Shown: piece by piece, positions 1-9,698 of the stretch | How the letters are laid out: every line of letters starts with the position of its first letter | Numbering within the stretch: position 1 is the stretch's first letter | Assembly (NCBI RefSeq): GCF_902859645.1 | Contig: NZ_CADIJR010000043.1 | Span: forward strand, 1 to 58,641 | Length of the DNA stretch: 58,641 nucleotides | Direction: 5' to 3' | Origin: Achromobacter insuavis | GTDB lineage: Bacteria > Pseudomonadota > Gammaproteobacteria > Burkholderiales > Burkholderiaceae_B | Translations under genes and position numbers: made by a program | Notes under the pieces: model-generated | Told to the model about the DNA's origin: nothing | The model's input: the letters and a program-made list of their open reading frames with translations, nothing else | Database searches by the model: none

Positions 1-1
1 G

Positions 2-2152
2 GCCCTGCCGCCGGGCGCGCGGACCTACTCCGTGCCGCTGTCGCGCCTGAGCGGCCAGAGCGCGCTGCCGTTGCGCGGCGTGGACGGCATCAACGGACTG
101 GGCTTCAGCGCGCGCCGCGACCAGCAGGTCATCGGCGCGCGCGTCAACCTGGATTACAGCTATTCGCCCGCGCTGCTGCCCGACCTGTCGCACCTGAAGG
201 TGCTGCTCAACGGCGAAGTGGCGGGCAGCGTGCCGTTGCCCAAGGAAGCCGCGGCCACGCCGACCCGCCAGACGGTCGAGCTGCCGGTGCCGGCGCTGGC
301 CGACTACAACCGGCTCGATGTGCAGCTGATCGGCCACTACACGCTGGGTTGCGAAGACCCGGTGCATTCCAGCCTGTGGGCCGACGTGGCCGGCCGCAGC
401 ACGCTGGAGCTGACCGTGATGCCGGTCGACCTGCCCAACGACCTGGCGCTGCTGCCGGTGCCGTTCTTCGACAGCCGCGACGTCCGCCAGCTGGCGCTGC
501 CGATCGTGCTGGGCCGCAGTCCGGATGCGGCGCGGCTGGAGAGCGCGGGCGTCCTGGCCTCGTGGTTCGGCGCGCTGGCGGGCTACCGCGGCGCCAAGTT
601 CGACGCCAGCCTGCAGGACCTGCCGGCCACCGGCAACGCGGTCGTGCTGCTGCAGCCGGGCGACACGGTCGCCGGACTGCAGACGCCGACGATCGAGGGG
701 CCGTCGGTGGCGATGCAGACCAATCCGCGCGACCCGCACGGCAAGCTGCTGCTGGTGATGGGGCGCGACGCCAAGGAACTGAAGCAGGCCGCCGCCGCGC
801 TGGCGCTCGGCAGCGAAGCGCTATCCGGCCCGCAGGCACGCATCACGCGCCTGGAGACGCCGCGGCCGCGCAAGCCGTTCGACGCGCCCAACTGGCTGCG
901 CAGCGACCGGCCGGTGGCGTTTGGCGAGCTGGTGCCGACCCGCGACCTGAACGTCTCGGGCCATCGGCCGCCGCCCGTGCAGGTCAACCTGCGCGTGCCG
1001 CCGGGCCTGTTCGGCTGGCATAGCGATGGCGTGCCGGTGAACCTGATCTACCGCTATTCGCCGCGTCCCGGCGCCAAGCAGTCGGTGATGGAGATGATGG
1101 CCGGCAACCAGTTGATCCGCAGTTTCGCGCTGCACGAAGGCCCGGGCATCTACAACCGCCTGACCGGCATGCCGGCCTCGGAAGGCAAGGCGCGCGTGAT
1201 GGTGCCGACCTATCTGCTGCCGCCGCAGACGGCGCTGCAGTTCAACTACGTCTACGAATACGCCAAGCTGGGCGAGTGCCAGAACAGCATCCTGGACAAC
1301 GTGCGCAGCGCGATCGATCCGGGCTCGACCATCGACATCTCCGGGCTGCCCAAGTACGCCGCCATGCCGGACCTGTCGTTGTTCGCCGACGCCGGCTTCC
1401 CGTTCACGCGCATGGCCGACCTGTCGGAAACCGCGGTCGTCATGCCCGAGGGCGCGGGCGTGTCGGACTTCTCGGCCTACCTGACCTTGCTGGGCGTGAT
1501 GGGCCAGGCGACCGGCTATCCGGCCACCGGCGTCACCGTCACCCAGGGCGCGCAGGCCGCGGCGCAGCGCGACAAGGATCTGCTGGTGCTGGCCTCCGGC
1601 GACAACCAGCCGCTGCTGGCGCAGTGGGGCGACGCGCTGCCGAGCGGCTTCAATGGCAAGGAGCGCCGCTTCAGCCTGTCGGGCTGGGTCGATGGCGTCG
1701 CGTCCTGGTTCGGCAACGATCCGCGCGACCGCAAGCGCCAGGCCGACATCGAACTGGCCTTCTCCAGCGGCGGCGTCTCGGCCACGCTGGCCGGCCTGCA
1801 ATCGCCGCTGCAGTCGGGCCGCAGCGCCGTCGTGGTGTCGGGCACCAGCGCCGATGGCCTGGCCAGCGCCGTGCAGGCGCTGCTGACCAGCCGCGATACC
1901 GAGAGCAAGGCCGACAACCCGCAGGACCGCATCGGCGGCAGCCTGACGGTGATCAGCGGCAAGCAGGCCTACACCCTGCAGGATGAGCAGAACTATTACG
2001 TGGGTTCGTTGCCGACCTGGCTGGGCCTGCAGTGGTTCTTCGCGCGCCATCCGCTCACGCTCGTGGGGGCGTTGCTCCTGAGCGCGCTAGTCATCGCCGT
2101 GTTGCTCTACCTGTCGCTGCGCGCCCGCGCTCAGCGCCGCCTGGGATCGTGA
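2..2152 (+). CDS. bcsB: Cellulose synthase periplasmic subunit BcsB, first tandem copy (5' end outside window)
   Basis: The reading frame is open from base 2, so the true start lies upstream; about 716 residues are visible. BcsB is the periplasmic, membrane-anchored partner of the glycosyltransferase BcsA and guides the nascent glucan across the periplasm. Seen here: the family block LIGHYTLGCEDP followed by HSSLW, a second conserved segment around GEC...DNVR, and one C-terminal membrane helix (about bases 2035-2110) followed by an Arg-rich cytoplasmic tail. It aligns by eye with the next gene along its whole length, so this is a paralogue, not a fragment. Only two bases separate its stop from the next start, so the two are almost certainly cotranscribed. 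The catalytic bcsA probably lies just upstream, but that is not visible. Confidence 0.9.
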   Translation, partial: ALPPGARTYSVPLSRLSGQSALPLRGVDGINGLGFSARRDQQVIGARVNLDYSYSPALLPDLSHLKVLLNGEVAGSVPLPKEAAATPTRQTVELPVPALADYNRLDVQLIGHYTLGCEDPVHSSLWADVAGRSTLELTVMPVDLPNDLALLPVPFFDSRDVRQLALPIVLGRSPDAARLESAGVLASWFGALAGYRGAKFDASLQDLPATGNAVVLLQPGDTVAGLQTPTIEGPSVAMQTNPRDPHGKLLLVMGRDAKELKQAAAALALGSEALSGPQARITRLETPRPRKPFDAPNWLRSDRPVAFGELVPTRDLNVSGHRPPPVQVNLRVPPGLFGWHSDGVPVNLIYRYSPRPGAKQSVMEMMAGNQLIRSFALHEGPGIYNRLTGMPASEGKARVMVPTYLLPPQTALQFNYVYEYAKLGECQNSILDNVRSAIDPGSTIDISGLPKYAAMPDLSLFADAGFPFTRMADLSETAVVMPEGAGVSDFSAYLTLLGVMGQATGYPATGVTVTQGAQAAAQRDKDLLVLASGDNQPLLAQWGDALPSGFNGKERRFSLSGWVDGVASWFGNDPRDRKRQADIELAFSSGGVSATLAGLQSPLQSGRSAVVVSGTSADGLASAVQALLTSRDTESKADNPQDRIGGSLTVISGKQAYTLQDEQNYYVGSLPTWLGLQWFFARHPLTLVGALLLSALVIAVLLYLSLRARAQRRLGS

Positions 2153-2154
2153 TC

Positions 2155-4491
2155 ATGCATAAGAAAATCCGTTCGACCCAACCGCCGGTCGCGCAAGCGG
2201 CGCCGTCCCGCTCGCCGCGCCGCCGCGGCCATGCGCTGGGCCGCCTGTCGCTGGCCTTGCTGGCCGGCTGCTCGCTGCTGGCCAGCGCGGCCGAAGCGCC
2301 GGGCACCGTGCCGGCCGCCACGCCGGCGCCGGCGCCAGCGCCGTTCGTGGCCGACCAGACCTACACCTTCAAGCAGCTCGGCGCGCAGTATCCGCTCAAT
2401 CTGCGCGGCGTGGACGGCAGCAACACGCTGAACTTCAGCGTGCGCAACGATCGCGTGGTGACCGGCGCGCGGGTCGACCTGCGCTATGCCTATTCGCCGG
2501 CGCTGCTGTCCGACCTGTCGCATATCAACGTGCTGGTCAACGACGAGGTGGCCGCCACCATTGCCGTGCCGCGCGAGACGGCCGGCAGCAATCTGCGGCA
2601 GACCATCGAGATCCCGCCGTACCTGATCACGCCCTACAACGACCTGCGCCTGCAGCTGATCGGCCACTACACGCTGAACTGCGAAGACCCGCTGCATTCC
2701 AGCCTGTGGGCCAACATCAGCAACCTGAGCACGCTGGACCTGGCGACCGCGGCGCTGCCGCTGCCCAACGAGCTGGCCAACCTGCCGCTGCCGTTCTTCG
2801 ACCGCCGCGACATGCGCAAGCTGGTGCTGCCGTTCGTGTTCCAGGCCGAGCCGGACAACACCACGCTGGAAGCCGCGGGCGCGCTGTCCTCGTGGTTCGG
2901 CGGGCTGGCGGGCTATCGCGGCTCGGATTTCCCGGCCTCGGTGGCGCAGCTGCCCAGCCGCGGCAATGCCGTGGTGTTCGCGATGGGCGCGGCCACCGCC
3001 GGACTGACCCAGGCCACCGTCAACGGCCCGACCCTGGCCGTCATCACCAACCCCAACGATCCCGACGGCAAGCTGCTGCTGGTGCTGGGCCGCGACGGCA
3101 AGGACCTCAAGCAGGCCGCTGCCGCGCTGGCGCTCGGCAGCCAGACGTTGGCCGGCCAGTCGGCCGCCATCACGCGCCTGGCGGACGTCAAGCCGCGCCA
3201 GCCGTACGACGCGCCGCGCTGGCTGCGCACCGATCGTCCGGTGCGTTTCGGCGACCTGATCGATCCCAAGCGCCTGAACGTGTCGGGCTTCAGCCCGGAC
3301 ACCATCCGCATCGACGTGCGCGTGCCGCCCGACCTGTTCGGCTGGCAGGAAAAGAAGGTGCCGATCGACCTGCGCTATCGCTACACGCCGCAGCCGACGT
3401 CGCTCAACTCCTCGCTGCTGTTCGGCGTCAACGGCGAGTTCGTCAAGTCGATGCCGCTGTTCGCGCTGGAGCGCATCGAGGGCGGCGACAAGCTGCGCGC
3501 CGAGGTGCTGCCCGACGAGAGCCTGCCGATGCGCGCCCAGCTGGACGTGCCGCTGGACCTGCTGAAGTCGGACGGCCAGCTGCAGTTTCGCTACATGTAC
3601 GACTACGTCAAGCAGGGCGAGTGCCGCGACATCATCATCGACAACGTGCGCGGCATGATCGAACCCGAGTCGACCATCGACCTGTCGGGCTATCCGCATT
3701 TCATCGAAATGCCGGACCTGCGCGCGTTCGCGCAGGCGGGCTTCCCCTTCACCCGCCTGGCCGACCTGTCGGAAACGGCGGTGGTGCTGGATGACCGCGC
3801 CAATGCGGCGGCCTATTCGGCCTACCTGAACGTGCTGGGCCGCCTGGGCGACGCCACGGGCTATCCGGCCATCGGCGTGACCGTGACGCGGGCGCAGCAG
3901 GCCAGCGCGCAGGCCGGCAAGGATCTGCTGGTGATCGCGGGCGACACCGCCAATCCGTTGCTCAAGACCTGGGCTCCGCACATTCCGGGCAGCTACGAGT
4001 CGGGCGCGCACTTCGGCCTGTCGGACCTGATCTACCGCGTGACCGACTGGTTCCACACCGATCCGCGCCTCGATCGCCGCGAGCCGCGCGTGGCCATGAG
4101 CTACACCAGTGAAGGCGTCAGCGCGATCGTGGCCGGCTTCGAATCGCCGCTGGCCGCCAAGCGCAGCGTGGTGCTGTTGGCCAGCAGCAAGCCCGACGGG
4201 CTGGACGCGGCCGTGGCCGCGCTGCGTGGCGGCGAGGGCTACGACAAGAGCGTGCAAGGCAGCCTGTCCGTGATCCGCGGCAAGCAGATCGACGCGCTGG
4301 TCGGCGACCAGACCTACACGCTGGGCCAGCTGCCGCTGCTCAAGCGCATCGACTGGTGGGTGTCGTCGCAGTGGCCGGGCTACACCCTGCTGCGCCTGGT
4401 GGTGATGGCGCTGGTCTGGCTGGTCGGCATCGCCGTGGCGCTGGCCGTGCTGTGCGCCTTGCTGCGCCGCCTGCGCAAGAAGGAAGCCTGA
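2155..4491 (+). CDS. bcsB: Cellulose synthase periplasmic subunit BcsB, second tandem copy
   Basis: 778 residues starting at the ATG two bases after the upstream bcsB stop. A longer open frame from 2032 overlaps the first bcsB and is not needed. The N-terminus is a basic stretch, a hydrophobic core ending LALLAGC, then an Ala/Pro-rich linker. LAGC fits a lipobox, while ASA just after it could be a type I signal peptidase site. The mature part repeats the first copy: LIGHYTLNCEDP, HSSLW, GEC...DNVR and a C-terminal membrane helix near bases 4375-4460. Its stop overlaps the bcsZ start (TGATG). Both copies look intact and keep the shared cysteines, so both are probably functional. What differs in role between them cannot be told from sequence. 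Confidence 0.92.
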   Translation: MHKKIRSTQPPVAQAAPSRSPRRRGHALGRLSLALLAGCSLLASAAEAPGTVPAATPAPAPAPFVADQTYTFKQLGAQYPLNLRGVDGSNTLNFSVRNDRVVTGARVDLRYAYSPALLSDLSHINVLVNDEVAATIAVPRETAGSNLRQTIEIPPYLITPYNDLRLQLIGHYTLNCEDPLHSSLWANISNLSTLDLATAALPLPNELANLPLPFFDRRDMRKLVLPFVFQAEPDNTTLEAAGALSSWFGGLAGYRGSDFPASVAQLPSRGNAVVFAMGAATAGLTQATVNGPTLAVITNPNDPDGKLLLVLGRDGKDLKQAAAALALGSQTLAGQSAAITRLADVKPRQPYDAPRWLRTDRPVRFGDLIDPKRLNVSGFSPDTIRIDVRVPPDLFGWQEKKVPIDLRYRYTPQPTSLNSSLLFGVNGEFVKSMPLFALERIEGGDKLRAEVLPDESLPMRAQLDVPLDLLKSDGQLQFRYMYDYVKQGECRDIIIDNVRGMIEPESTIDLSGYPHFIEMPDLRAFAQAGFPFTRLADLSETAVVLDDRANAAAYSAYLNVLGRLGDATGYPAIGVTVTRAQQASAQAGKDLLVIAGDTANPLLKTWAPHIPGSYESGAHFGLSDLIYRVTDWFHTDPRLDRREPRVAMSYTSEGVSAIVAGFESPLAAKRSVVLLASSKPDGLDAAVAALRGGEGYDKSVQGSLSVIRGKQIDALVGDQTYTLGQLPLLKRIDWWVSSQWPGYTLLRLVVMALVWLVGIAVALAVLCALLRRLRKKEA

Positions 4492-5714
4492 TGCATCCGG
4501 CCCGGCCCGCCCGCCGCCGCTTCGCCTGGCACCAGCGTGCCGGGCGGGCGCTGCTGGCGCTCGGCCTGGCCGTGGCGGCGTCGGGCGCGGCGCGGGCCGC
4601 GCCGGCCTGCACGGCGGTGGCCTGGCCGGAGTGGTCGGCCTTCGTCAGGCACTTCGTCCAGCCCGACGGGCGGGTGGTGGATGCCAGCACGCCGCGCAAG
4701 ATGAGCACCTCGGAAGGGCAGTCGTACGCCATGTTCTTCGCCCTGGTCGCCAATGACCGCGAGACCTTCGAGCGGCTGTGGCGCTGGAGCGTCGCCAACC
4801 TGGCGGGCGGCGACACCGCGCAGCGCCTGCCGGCCTGGTCCTGGGGCCAGCGCGACGACGGCGCCTGGGGCGTGCTGGACAGCAATGCCGCCTCGGATGC
4901 CGACCTGTGGTTCGCCTACGCCCTGCTCGAGGCCGGCAGGCTCTGGCGCCAGCCGGCCTACACCCGCGACGCGCAGGCGTTGCTGGCCTTGATCGAGGGG
5001 CGCGAAGTGGCCCAATTGCCGGGCCTGGGCAGCATGCTGTTGCCGGCGCCCGAGGGCTTCGCGCAGCCTGATCTATGGCGCCTGAATCCGAGCTACCTGC
5101 CGGTTCCCGTGCTGCGGCGGCTGGCGCAGGCTTCGGCGAAGGGGCCGTGGACCCAGGTGGCGAACAATACGGTGCGGGTGATCCAGGCGACCACGCCCAA
5201 GGGCTACGCGGCCGACTGGGTGGCCTACCGCGACGTGTCGCGCGAGGGCGGGGCCCTGGGCCGGTACGAGAATGACCCGGTGCATGGCGCCAAGGGCAGC
5301 TACGATGCGATCCGCACCTATCTGTGGGCCGGCATGACGCCGGCCGCCGATCCCGCCGCCCGGCCGTTGCTGGCGGCGCTGTCGGGCATGGCCACCGCGG
5401 TCGCGGCCACGGGCGCGCCGCCCGAGTCGGTGGACGTGGACAGCGGCCAGGCGCAGGGCCAGGGGCCGTTCGGCTTCTCGGCCGCCCTGTTGCCGTACTT
5501 CCAGGCGCGCGGGCAGAATGACCTGCTGCAGGGCCAGTTGCGGCGCGTGCGCGACGCCTGGGCCGCCAGCCAGAGTCCCGCCCGGCTGGCGGTTCAGCAG
5601 CCACCTTATTACGATTACGTACTCAGCCTGTTCGGAATGGGCTGGTTCGAGCAGCGTTACCGGTTCGGAGCCACCGGCCGCGTGTCATTGGAGTGGGAGA
5701 AGAAATGTCCTTGA
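4491..5714 (+). CDS. bcsZ: Periplasmic endo-1,4-beta-glucanase BcsZ (glycoside hydrolase family 8)
   Basis: 407 residues with an N-terminal Arg-rich segment and hydrophobic core ending in an Ala-rich type I signal (about residues 1-40). BcsZ cleaves beta-1,4-glucan in the periplasm and is required for normal cellulose output. The GH8 general acid sits in TSEGQSYAM (Glu75), and the second acidic residue is Asp272 in the block SYDAIRTYLW; DSNAASDADLWFAYALLEA is another GH8 hallmark. The length is typical of BcsZ. The start overlaps the bcsB stop by one base, and the 3' end overlaps the bcsC start by ten bases, indicating translational coupling within the operon. Confidence 0.93.
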   Translation: MHPARPARRRFAWHQRAGRALLALGLAVAASGAARAAPACTAVAWPEWSAFVRHFVQPDGRVVDASTPRKMSTSEGQSYAMFFALVANDRETFERLWRWSVANLAGGDTAQRLPAWSWGQRDDGAWGVLDSNAASDADLWFAYALLEAGRLWRQPAYTRDAQALLALIEGREVAQLPGLGSMLLPAPEGFAQPDLWRLNPSYLPVPVLRRLAQASAKGPWTQVANNTVRVIQATTPKGYAADWVAYRDVSREGGALGRYENDPVHGAKGSYDAIRTYLWAGMTPAADPAARPLLAALSGMATAVAATGAPPESVDVDSGQAQGQGPFGFSAALLPYFQARGQNDLLQGQLRRVRDAWAASQSPARLAVQQPPYYDYVLSLFGMGWFEQRYRFGATGRVSLEWEKKCP

Positions 5715-8700
5715 ACCGCCACAAGCTGGCCATCGGCGTTCTGGCCGCCCTGATGCACCAGAGTGGCTGGGCGCAACCGGCCGCCACCGCTTCGCTGCTG
5801 GAGCAGGGACGCTACTGGCAGAACCAGGGCGACGCCAAGCGCGCCGCGCAGGCCTGGGAGAAACTGCTGCTGTCCGATCCGTCGCAGCAGGAGGCGATGT
5901 ACGGCCTGGGGCTGGCGGCGGTGCGCGAGAAGCGCCTGGACGACGCCCAGGGCTACCTGACCCGGCTCAAGCAGCTCAACGCCAACGGCACCTTCACCAA
6001 GCGCCTGCAGCAGGATATCGGCCTGGCCGGCGGCGCCGCCGCGGCCGACCTGGACCGCGCCCGCATGCTGGCGGCCTCGGGCGAGATCGACAAGGCGATG
6101 CAGGCCTACGACCAGGCCTTGCAGGGGCGCGAGCCGCAGGGCGAGATCGCGCTCGAGTACTACAGCTTCCTCGGCTATTCCGACAAGGGCCTGTCGCGCG
6201 CCATCACCGGCCTGCAGCGGCTCTCGCGCGAGATGCCCGGCAATCCGAATGTCCAGCTGGCCCTGGCCAAACACCTGATCCGCGACGAAGACCGGCGCGC
6301 CGACGGCGTGCGCATGCTGGCGCAGCTGTCGCAACGCAAGGACGTCGGCGCCGACGCCACCGAAAGCTGGCGCGCCGGGCTGATCTGGCTCGGCGCGCCG
6401 AACGCCAGCGAGAAGCCGCTGTTCGAGGCCTATCTGGCGGCGCATCCGGACGACAAGGAAGTGCGCGCGGTGCTCGACAACCCGTCGGCCAGGCGCGGCG
6501 CGCCGGCGCCGGTCTGGCGCCAAGATGCGCGCCTGGCGCGCGGCTTCGCGGCGCTGAAGAACGGCGACCTGGCCGCGGCCGAAGCCGCGTTCCAGGAAAA
6601 GCTGCGCGCCACCCCCAACGATCCGGACGCGCTGGGCGGCCTGGGACTGGTGCGCATGCAGCAGGACCGCAATGCCGAGGCCCAGGAACTGCTGTCGCGC
6701 GCCGCGGCCCGTCCGGGCGCTGGCCGCAACTGGACCCGCGCCCTGGCCGGCGTGCGCTACTGGAACCTGCTGGACCAGGCCGAGGCGGCGCGCCAGCGCG
6801 GCGATGCCGACGGCGCGCGCAAGCTGCTGGAACAGGCCATCCGCCTGGACGGCAACGCCACCGGCGCCTACAACGCCATTGGCCGGGCCTATGCCAGCGC
6901 CGGCGACATGGCCAACGCCGAGAAGACATATCGCTACGTGCTGGCCCGGCACAAGAATGATCCCGAGGCGGTTCGCGGCCTGGCCGACGTGCTGGCCCAG
7001 ACCGGCCGCGCCGAAGAGGCCCTGCGGCTGGTCGACGCGCTGCCGGCGGGGCAGGCGGGCGATGTCAGCCGCCTGCGCGCCGCCGTGATGGCGGGCCAGG
7101 CGCGCGAGGCGGAAAAGCGCGGCGACACGGCCGGCGCGCGCCGCATGCTGGAAGACGCGCGCAGGACCGACCCGCGCAATCCCTGGACCGCCTACGAGCT
7201 GGCGCGGCTGCTCTTGCGCGGCGGCGAGTCGGTCCGCGCGCAACAGATCATGGATGAAACGCTGCGCGCGCAGCCGGACTCGGCCGACGCGCTGCACGCC
7301 AGCGCGCTGTTCGCGTCCGAGCGCGGCGAATGGGGCCGCGCCTACGACACCCTGGCGCGCATTCCCGAGAACCGCCGCACCCCGGAAATCACGCGCTTCC
7401 AGCGCAACGTGTGGGTGCACGAGCAGGCGGCCCAGGCCGCGCGCCTGGCGCAGTCGGGCGACGTGGCGCAGGCGCGCCAGCGCCTGGCCGGCCTGCAGGC
7501 CGCGGCGGGCAACGATCCCGAGTTGCTTGGCGCCATCGCCCAGGCCTATATCGACGCGGGCGATACGCCGCAGGCGCTCGCCGTGATGCGGCCGCTGGTG
7601 GATGGAAGCCGGCCGGCCGGCCCGGATGTGTTGATCCCGTACGCCAGCGTGCTGCTCAAGAGCGGCGATGACGCGGGCACCGCGGCCGTGTTGCGCCAGG
7701 TGCAGAAGCAGCCCATGGACGCCGACCAGCACCGCAGCTTCCAGGACTTGGTCAGCCTGTACACCGTGCGCCAGGCCGAAGCCATGCGCCAGCGCGGCGA
7801 CCTGGTGGCGGCCTACGACATCCTGCAGCCGGTGCTCAAGCGCCGGCCGGACGATCCCCTGGCCCAGGGCGCGCTGGCGCGCATGTACGTCGCCGCCGGC
7901 GACCGCGACAAGGCTCTGGCCATCTACCGTGGCCTGCAGGCGCGCGATCCCGACAATGCGCAATTGCAGATCGCCGTGGCCGGCATCGCCGCCGAGGCCG
8001 ATGACTGGCGCTCGGCCGAAGCCTCGATGGACAAGGCGCTGGCGCTGGCGCCGAACGATCCCGATGTGCTGGCCGGCGCGGCGCGCATCTACCGCTCGCG
8101 CGGCAAGACCGGGCGCGCCGCCGAGTTGTACCAGCAGGCCATCGCCGCCCAGCAGGCGCGCGGCGGCGGCACCATGGTGGCCAGCGGCGCGGCGCCCGCC
8201 AACTATGCCGACGGCAACCCCTTCGTCGGCCTGCCGGGCCAGCGTTCGCGGTCCACCCGCGTGACGCAGGTCATGGGAGAGGCCCTCAACGACCCGCAGG
8301 CCCCCGCCTATGGCGCCGGCTACGGCACGGGCTATGCCGCGGGTTACGGCGCGAGCTATGAAGGCGCGCCCGCGGCGTCGCGCCAGGAACCGTATGTCAT
8401 CGCCGGCGCGCAGGACTCGCGCGCGGCCGCCAACCCGCCCGCGGCCTATGGCGGCGGCAGCGGCGCGGCGTCGCCCTCCCTGCAGCGGGAACTGGACGAG
8501 GTCATGCAGGAGCGTAGCGCCGAGGTCCGCGTCGGCGGCTTCGTCCGTTCCAACAACGGCGAGGCCGGCATGAGCAAGATGACCGAGATCGACGCGCCCA
8601 TCGAGGCGCTGATCCCGGCCGGCGACGGCAAGATCTCGCTGCGCGCCACGCCGGTCACCTTGGACGCCGGCCGCCTGGGCGACGACTACGCCAGCAACAG

Positions 8701-9673
8701 CCGCTTTGGCGGCGGTCCGGTGGCGGCCGCGGCACAGCAGGCCGGATTGGTGGGCGGAGCCGGCAAGCAGCGCGACTCGGGCGTGGGCCTGTCGGTCGGC
8801 TACACCATGCAGGGCCTGAGCGCCGACATCGGCACCACGCCGCTGGGCTTCGAGTATTCCAACGTGGTCGGCGGCGTGCGCCTGAACGGCCCCATCGACC
8901 GCAGCGCGGGCACCTGGTACAGCGTGGACCTGTCGCGCCGCGCGGTGACCGACAGCCTGGTGTCGTTCGCCGGCGCGCGCGACGATCGCACCGGCCAGCG
9001 CTGGGGCGCGGTCACGGCCACCGGCGTGGGCGGCCAGATCGGCATGGACAACAAGGACTATGGCGTCTATGCCTACGGTTCGTGGCGCAGCCTGGACGGC
9101 CACAATGTCGAGTCCAACAGCCGCACCGAGGTCGGCACCGGCATCTACTGGAACCTGACGCGCGACACCAACCGCATGCTGACGGCCGGCCTGAACCTGG
9201 GCGCCATCTTCTACGACAACAATCAGCGCTTCTTCACCTACGGCAACGGCGGCTATTTCAGCCCGCAGCAGTTCTACGCGCTGAGCGTGCCGGTGACCTG
9301 GGCGCAGCGTGACGGCCGCTTCACCTACAAGCTGCAAGGCTCGGTCGGCCTGCGTCATTTCAAGGAAGACGGCGCCGACTATTTCCCGACCAACGGCGGC
9401 ATGCAGGCGGCGGCCAACGCGGTGAACCGCTCCGTCTACGGCACCTCGGCGACCTACGAGGGGCAGTCGCGCACCGGCGTGGGCTACAACCTCGCGGCCG
9501 CGGGCGAGTACCAGCTGTCGCCCAATCTGTTCCTGGGCGGCACCATGGCCATGGACAACGCCACCGACTATCGCCAGTACGTGGGCGGGCTCTATCTGCG
9601 CTACGCGTTCTATCCGCAGACGCGCCCGCTGGACCTGCCGGTCAATCCCTATCAGTCGCCGTACGCCCGCTAG
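5705..9673 (+). CDS. bcsC: Cellulose export outer-membrane protein BcsC (TPR domain plus beta-barrel)
   Basis: 1322 residues. The ATG at 5705 is preceded by a purine-rich GGGAGAAGAA ribosome site inside the end of bcsZ; a GTG at 5693 is possible but less well placed. A signal peptide (roughly residues 1-24, ending GWAQ) precedes long tandem TPR repeats (about residues 25-840), a Gly/Tyr/Ala-rich linker (about 855-905) and a C-terminal BCSC-type outer-membrane barrel (about 930-1322). The barrel has alternating aromatic strands such as YGVYAYGSWRS and a terminal LRYAFYPQ segment. In the known system the periplasmic TPR superhelix meets BcsB and peptidoglycan while the barrel exports the glucan. 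The repetitive GYGTGYAAGYG linker is unusual. Confidence 0.93.
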   Translation: MSLNRHKLAIGVLAALMHQSGWAQPAATASLLEQGRYWQNQGDAKRAAQAWEKLLLSDPSQQEAMYGLGLAAVREKRLDDAQGYLTRLKQLNANGTFTKRLQQDIGLAGGAAAADLDRARMLAASGEIDKAMQAYDQALQGREPQGEIALEYYSFLGYSDKGLSRAITGLQRLSREMPGNPNVQLALAKHLIRDEDRRADGVRMLAQLSQRKDVGADATESWRAGLIWLGAPNASEKPLFEAYLAAHPDDKEVRAVLDNPSARRGAPAPVWRQDARLARGFAALKNGDLAAAEAAFQEKLRATPNDPDALGGLGLVRMQQDRNAEAQELLSRAAARPGAGRNWTRALAGVRYWNLLDQAEAARQRGDADGARKLLEQAIRLDGNATGAYNAIGRAYASAGDMANAEKTYRYVLARHKNDPEAVRGLADVLAQTGRAEEALRLVDALPAGQAGDVSRLRAAVMAGQAREAEKRGDTAGARRMLEDARRTDPRNPWTAYELARLLLRGGESVRAQQIMDETLRAQPDSADALHASALFASERGEWGRAYDTLARIPENRRTPEITRFQRNVWVHEQAAQAARLAQSGDVAQARQRLAGLQAAAGNDPELLGAIAQAYIDAGDTPQALAVMRPLVDGSRPAGPDVLIPYASVLLKSGDDAGTAAVLRQVQKQPMDADQHRSFQDLVSLYTVRQAEAMRQRGDLVAAYDILQPVLKRRPDDPLAQGALARMYVAAGDRDKALAIYRGLQARDPDNAQLQIAVAGIAAEADDWRSAEASMDKALALAPNDPDVLAGAARIYRSRGKTGRAAELYQQAIAAQQARGGGTMVASGAAPANYADGNPFVGLPGQRSRSTRVTQVMGEALNDPQAPAYGAGYGTGYAAGYGASYEGAPAASRQEPYVIAGAQDSRAAANPPAAYGGGSGAASPSLQRELDEVMQERSAEVRVGGFVRSNNGEAGMSKMTEIDAPIEALIPAGDGKISLRATPVTLDAGRLGDDYASNSRFGGGPVAAAAQQAGLVGGAGKQRDSGVGLSVGYTMQGLSADIGTTPLGFEYSNVVGGVRLNGPIDRSAGTWYSVDLSRRAVTDSLVSFAGARDDRTGQRWGAVTATGVGGQIGMDNKDYGVYAYGSWRSLDGHNVESNSRTEVGTGIYWNLTRDTNRMLTAGLNLGAIFYDNNQRFFTYGNGGYFSPQQFYALSVPVTWAQRDGRFTYKLQGSVGLRHFKEDGADYFPTNGGMQAAANAVNRSVYGTSATYEGQSRTGVGYNLAAAGEYQLSPNLFLGGTMAMDNATDYRQYVGGLYLRYAFYPQTRPLDLPVNPYQSPYAR

Positions 9674-9698
9674 GGACGTTTCATCAAGGAGTATTGCC

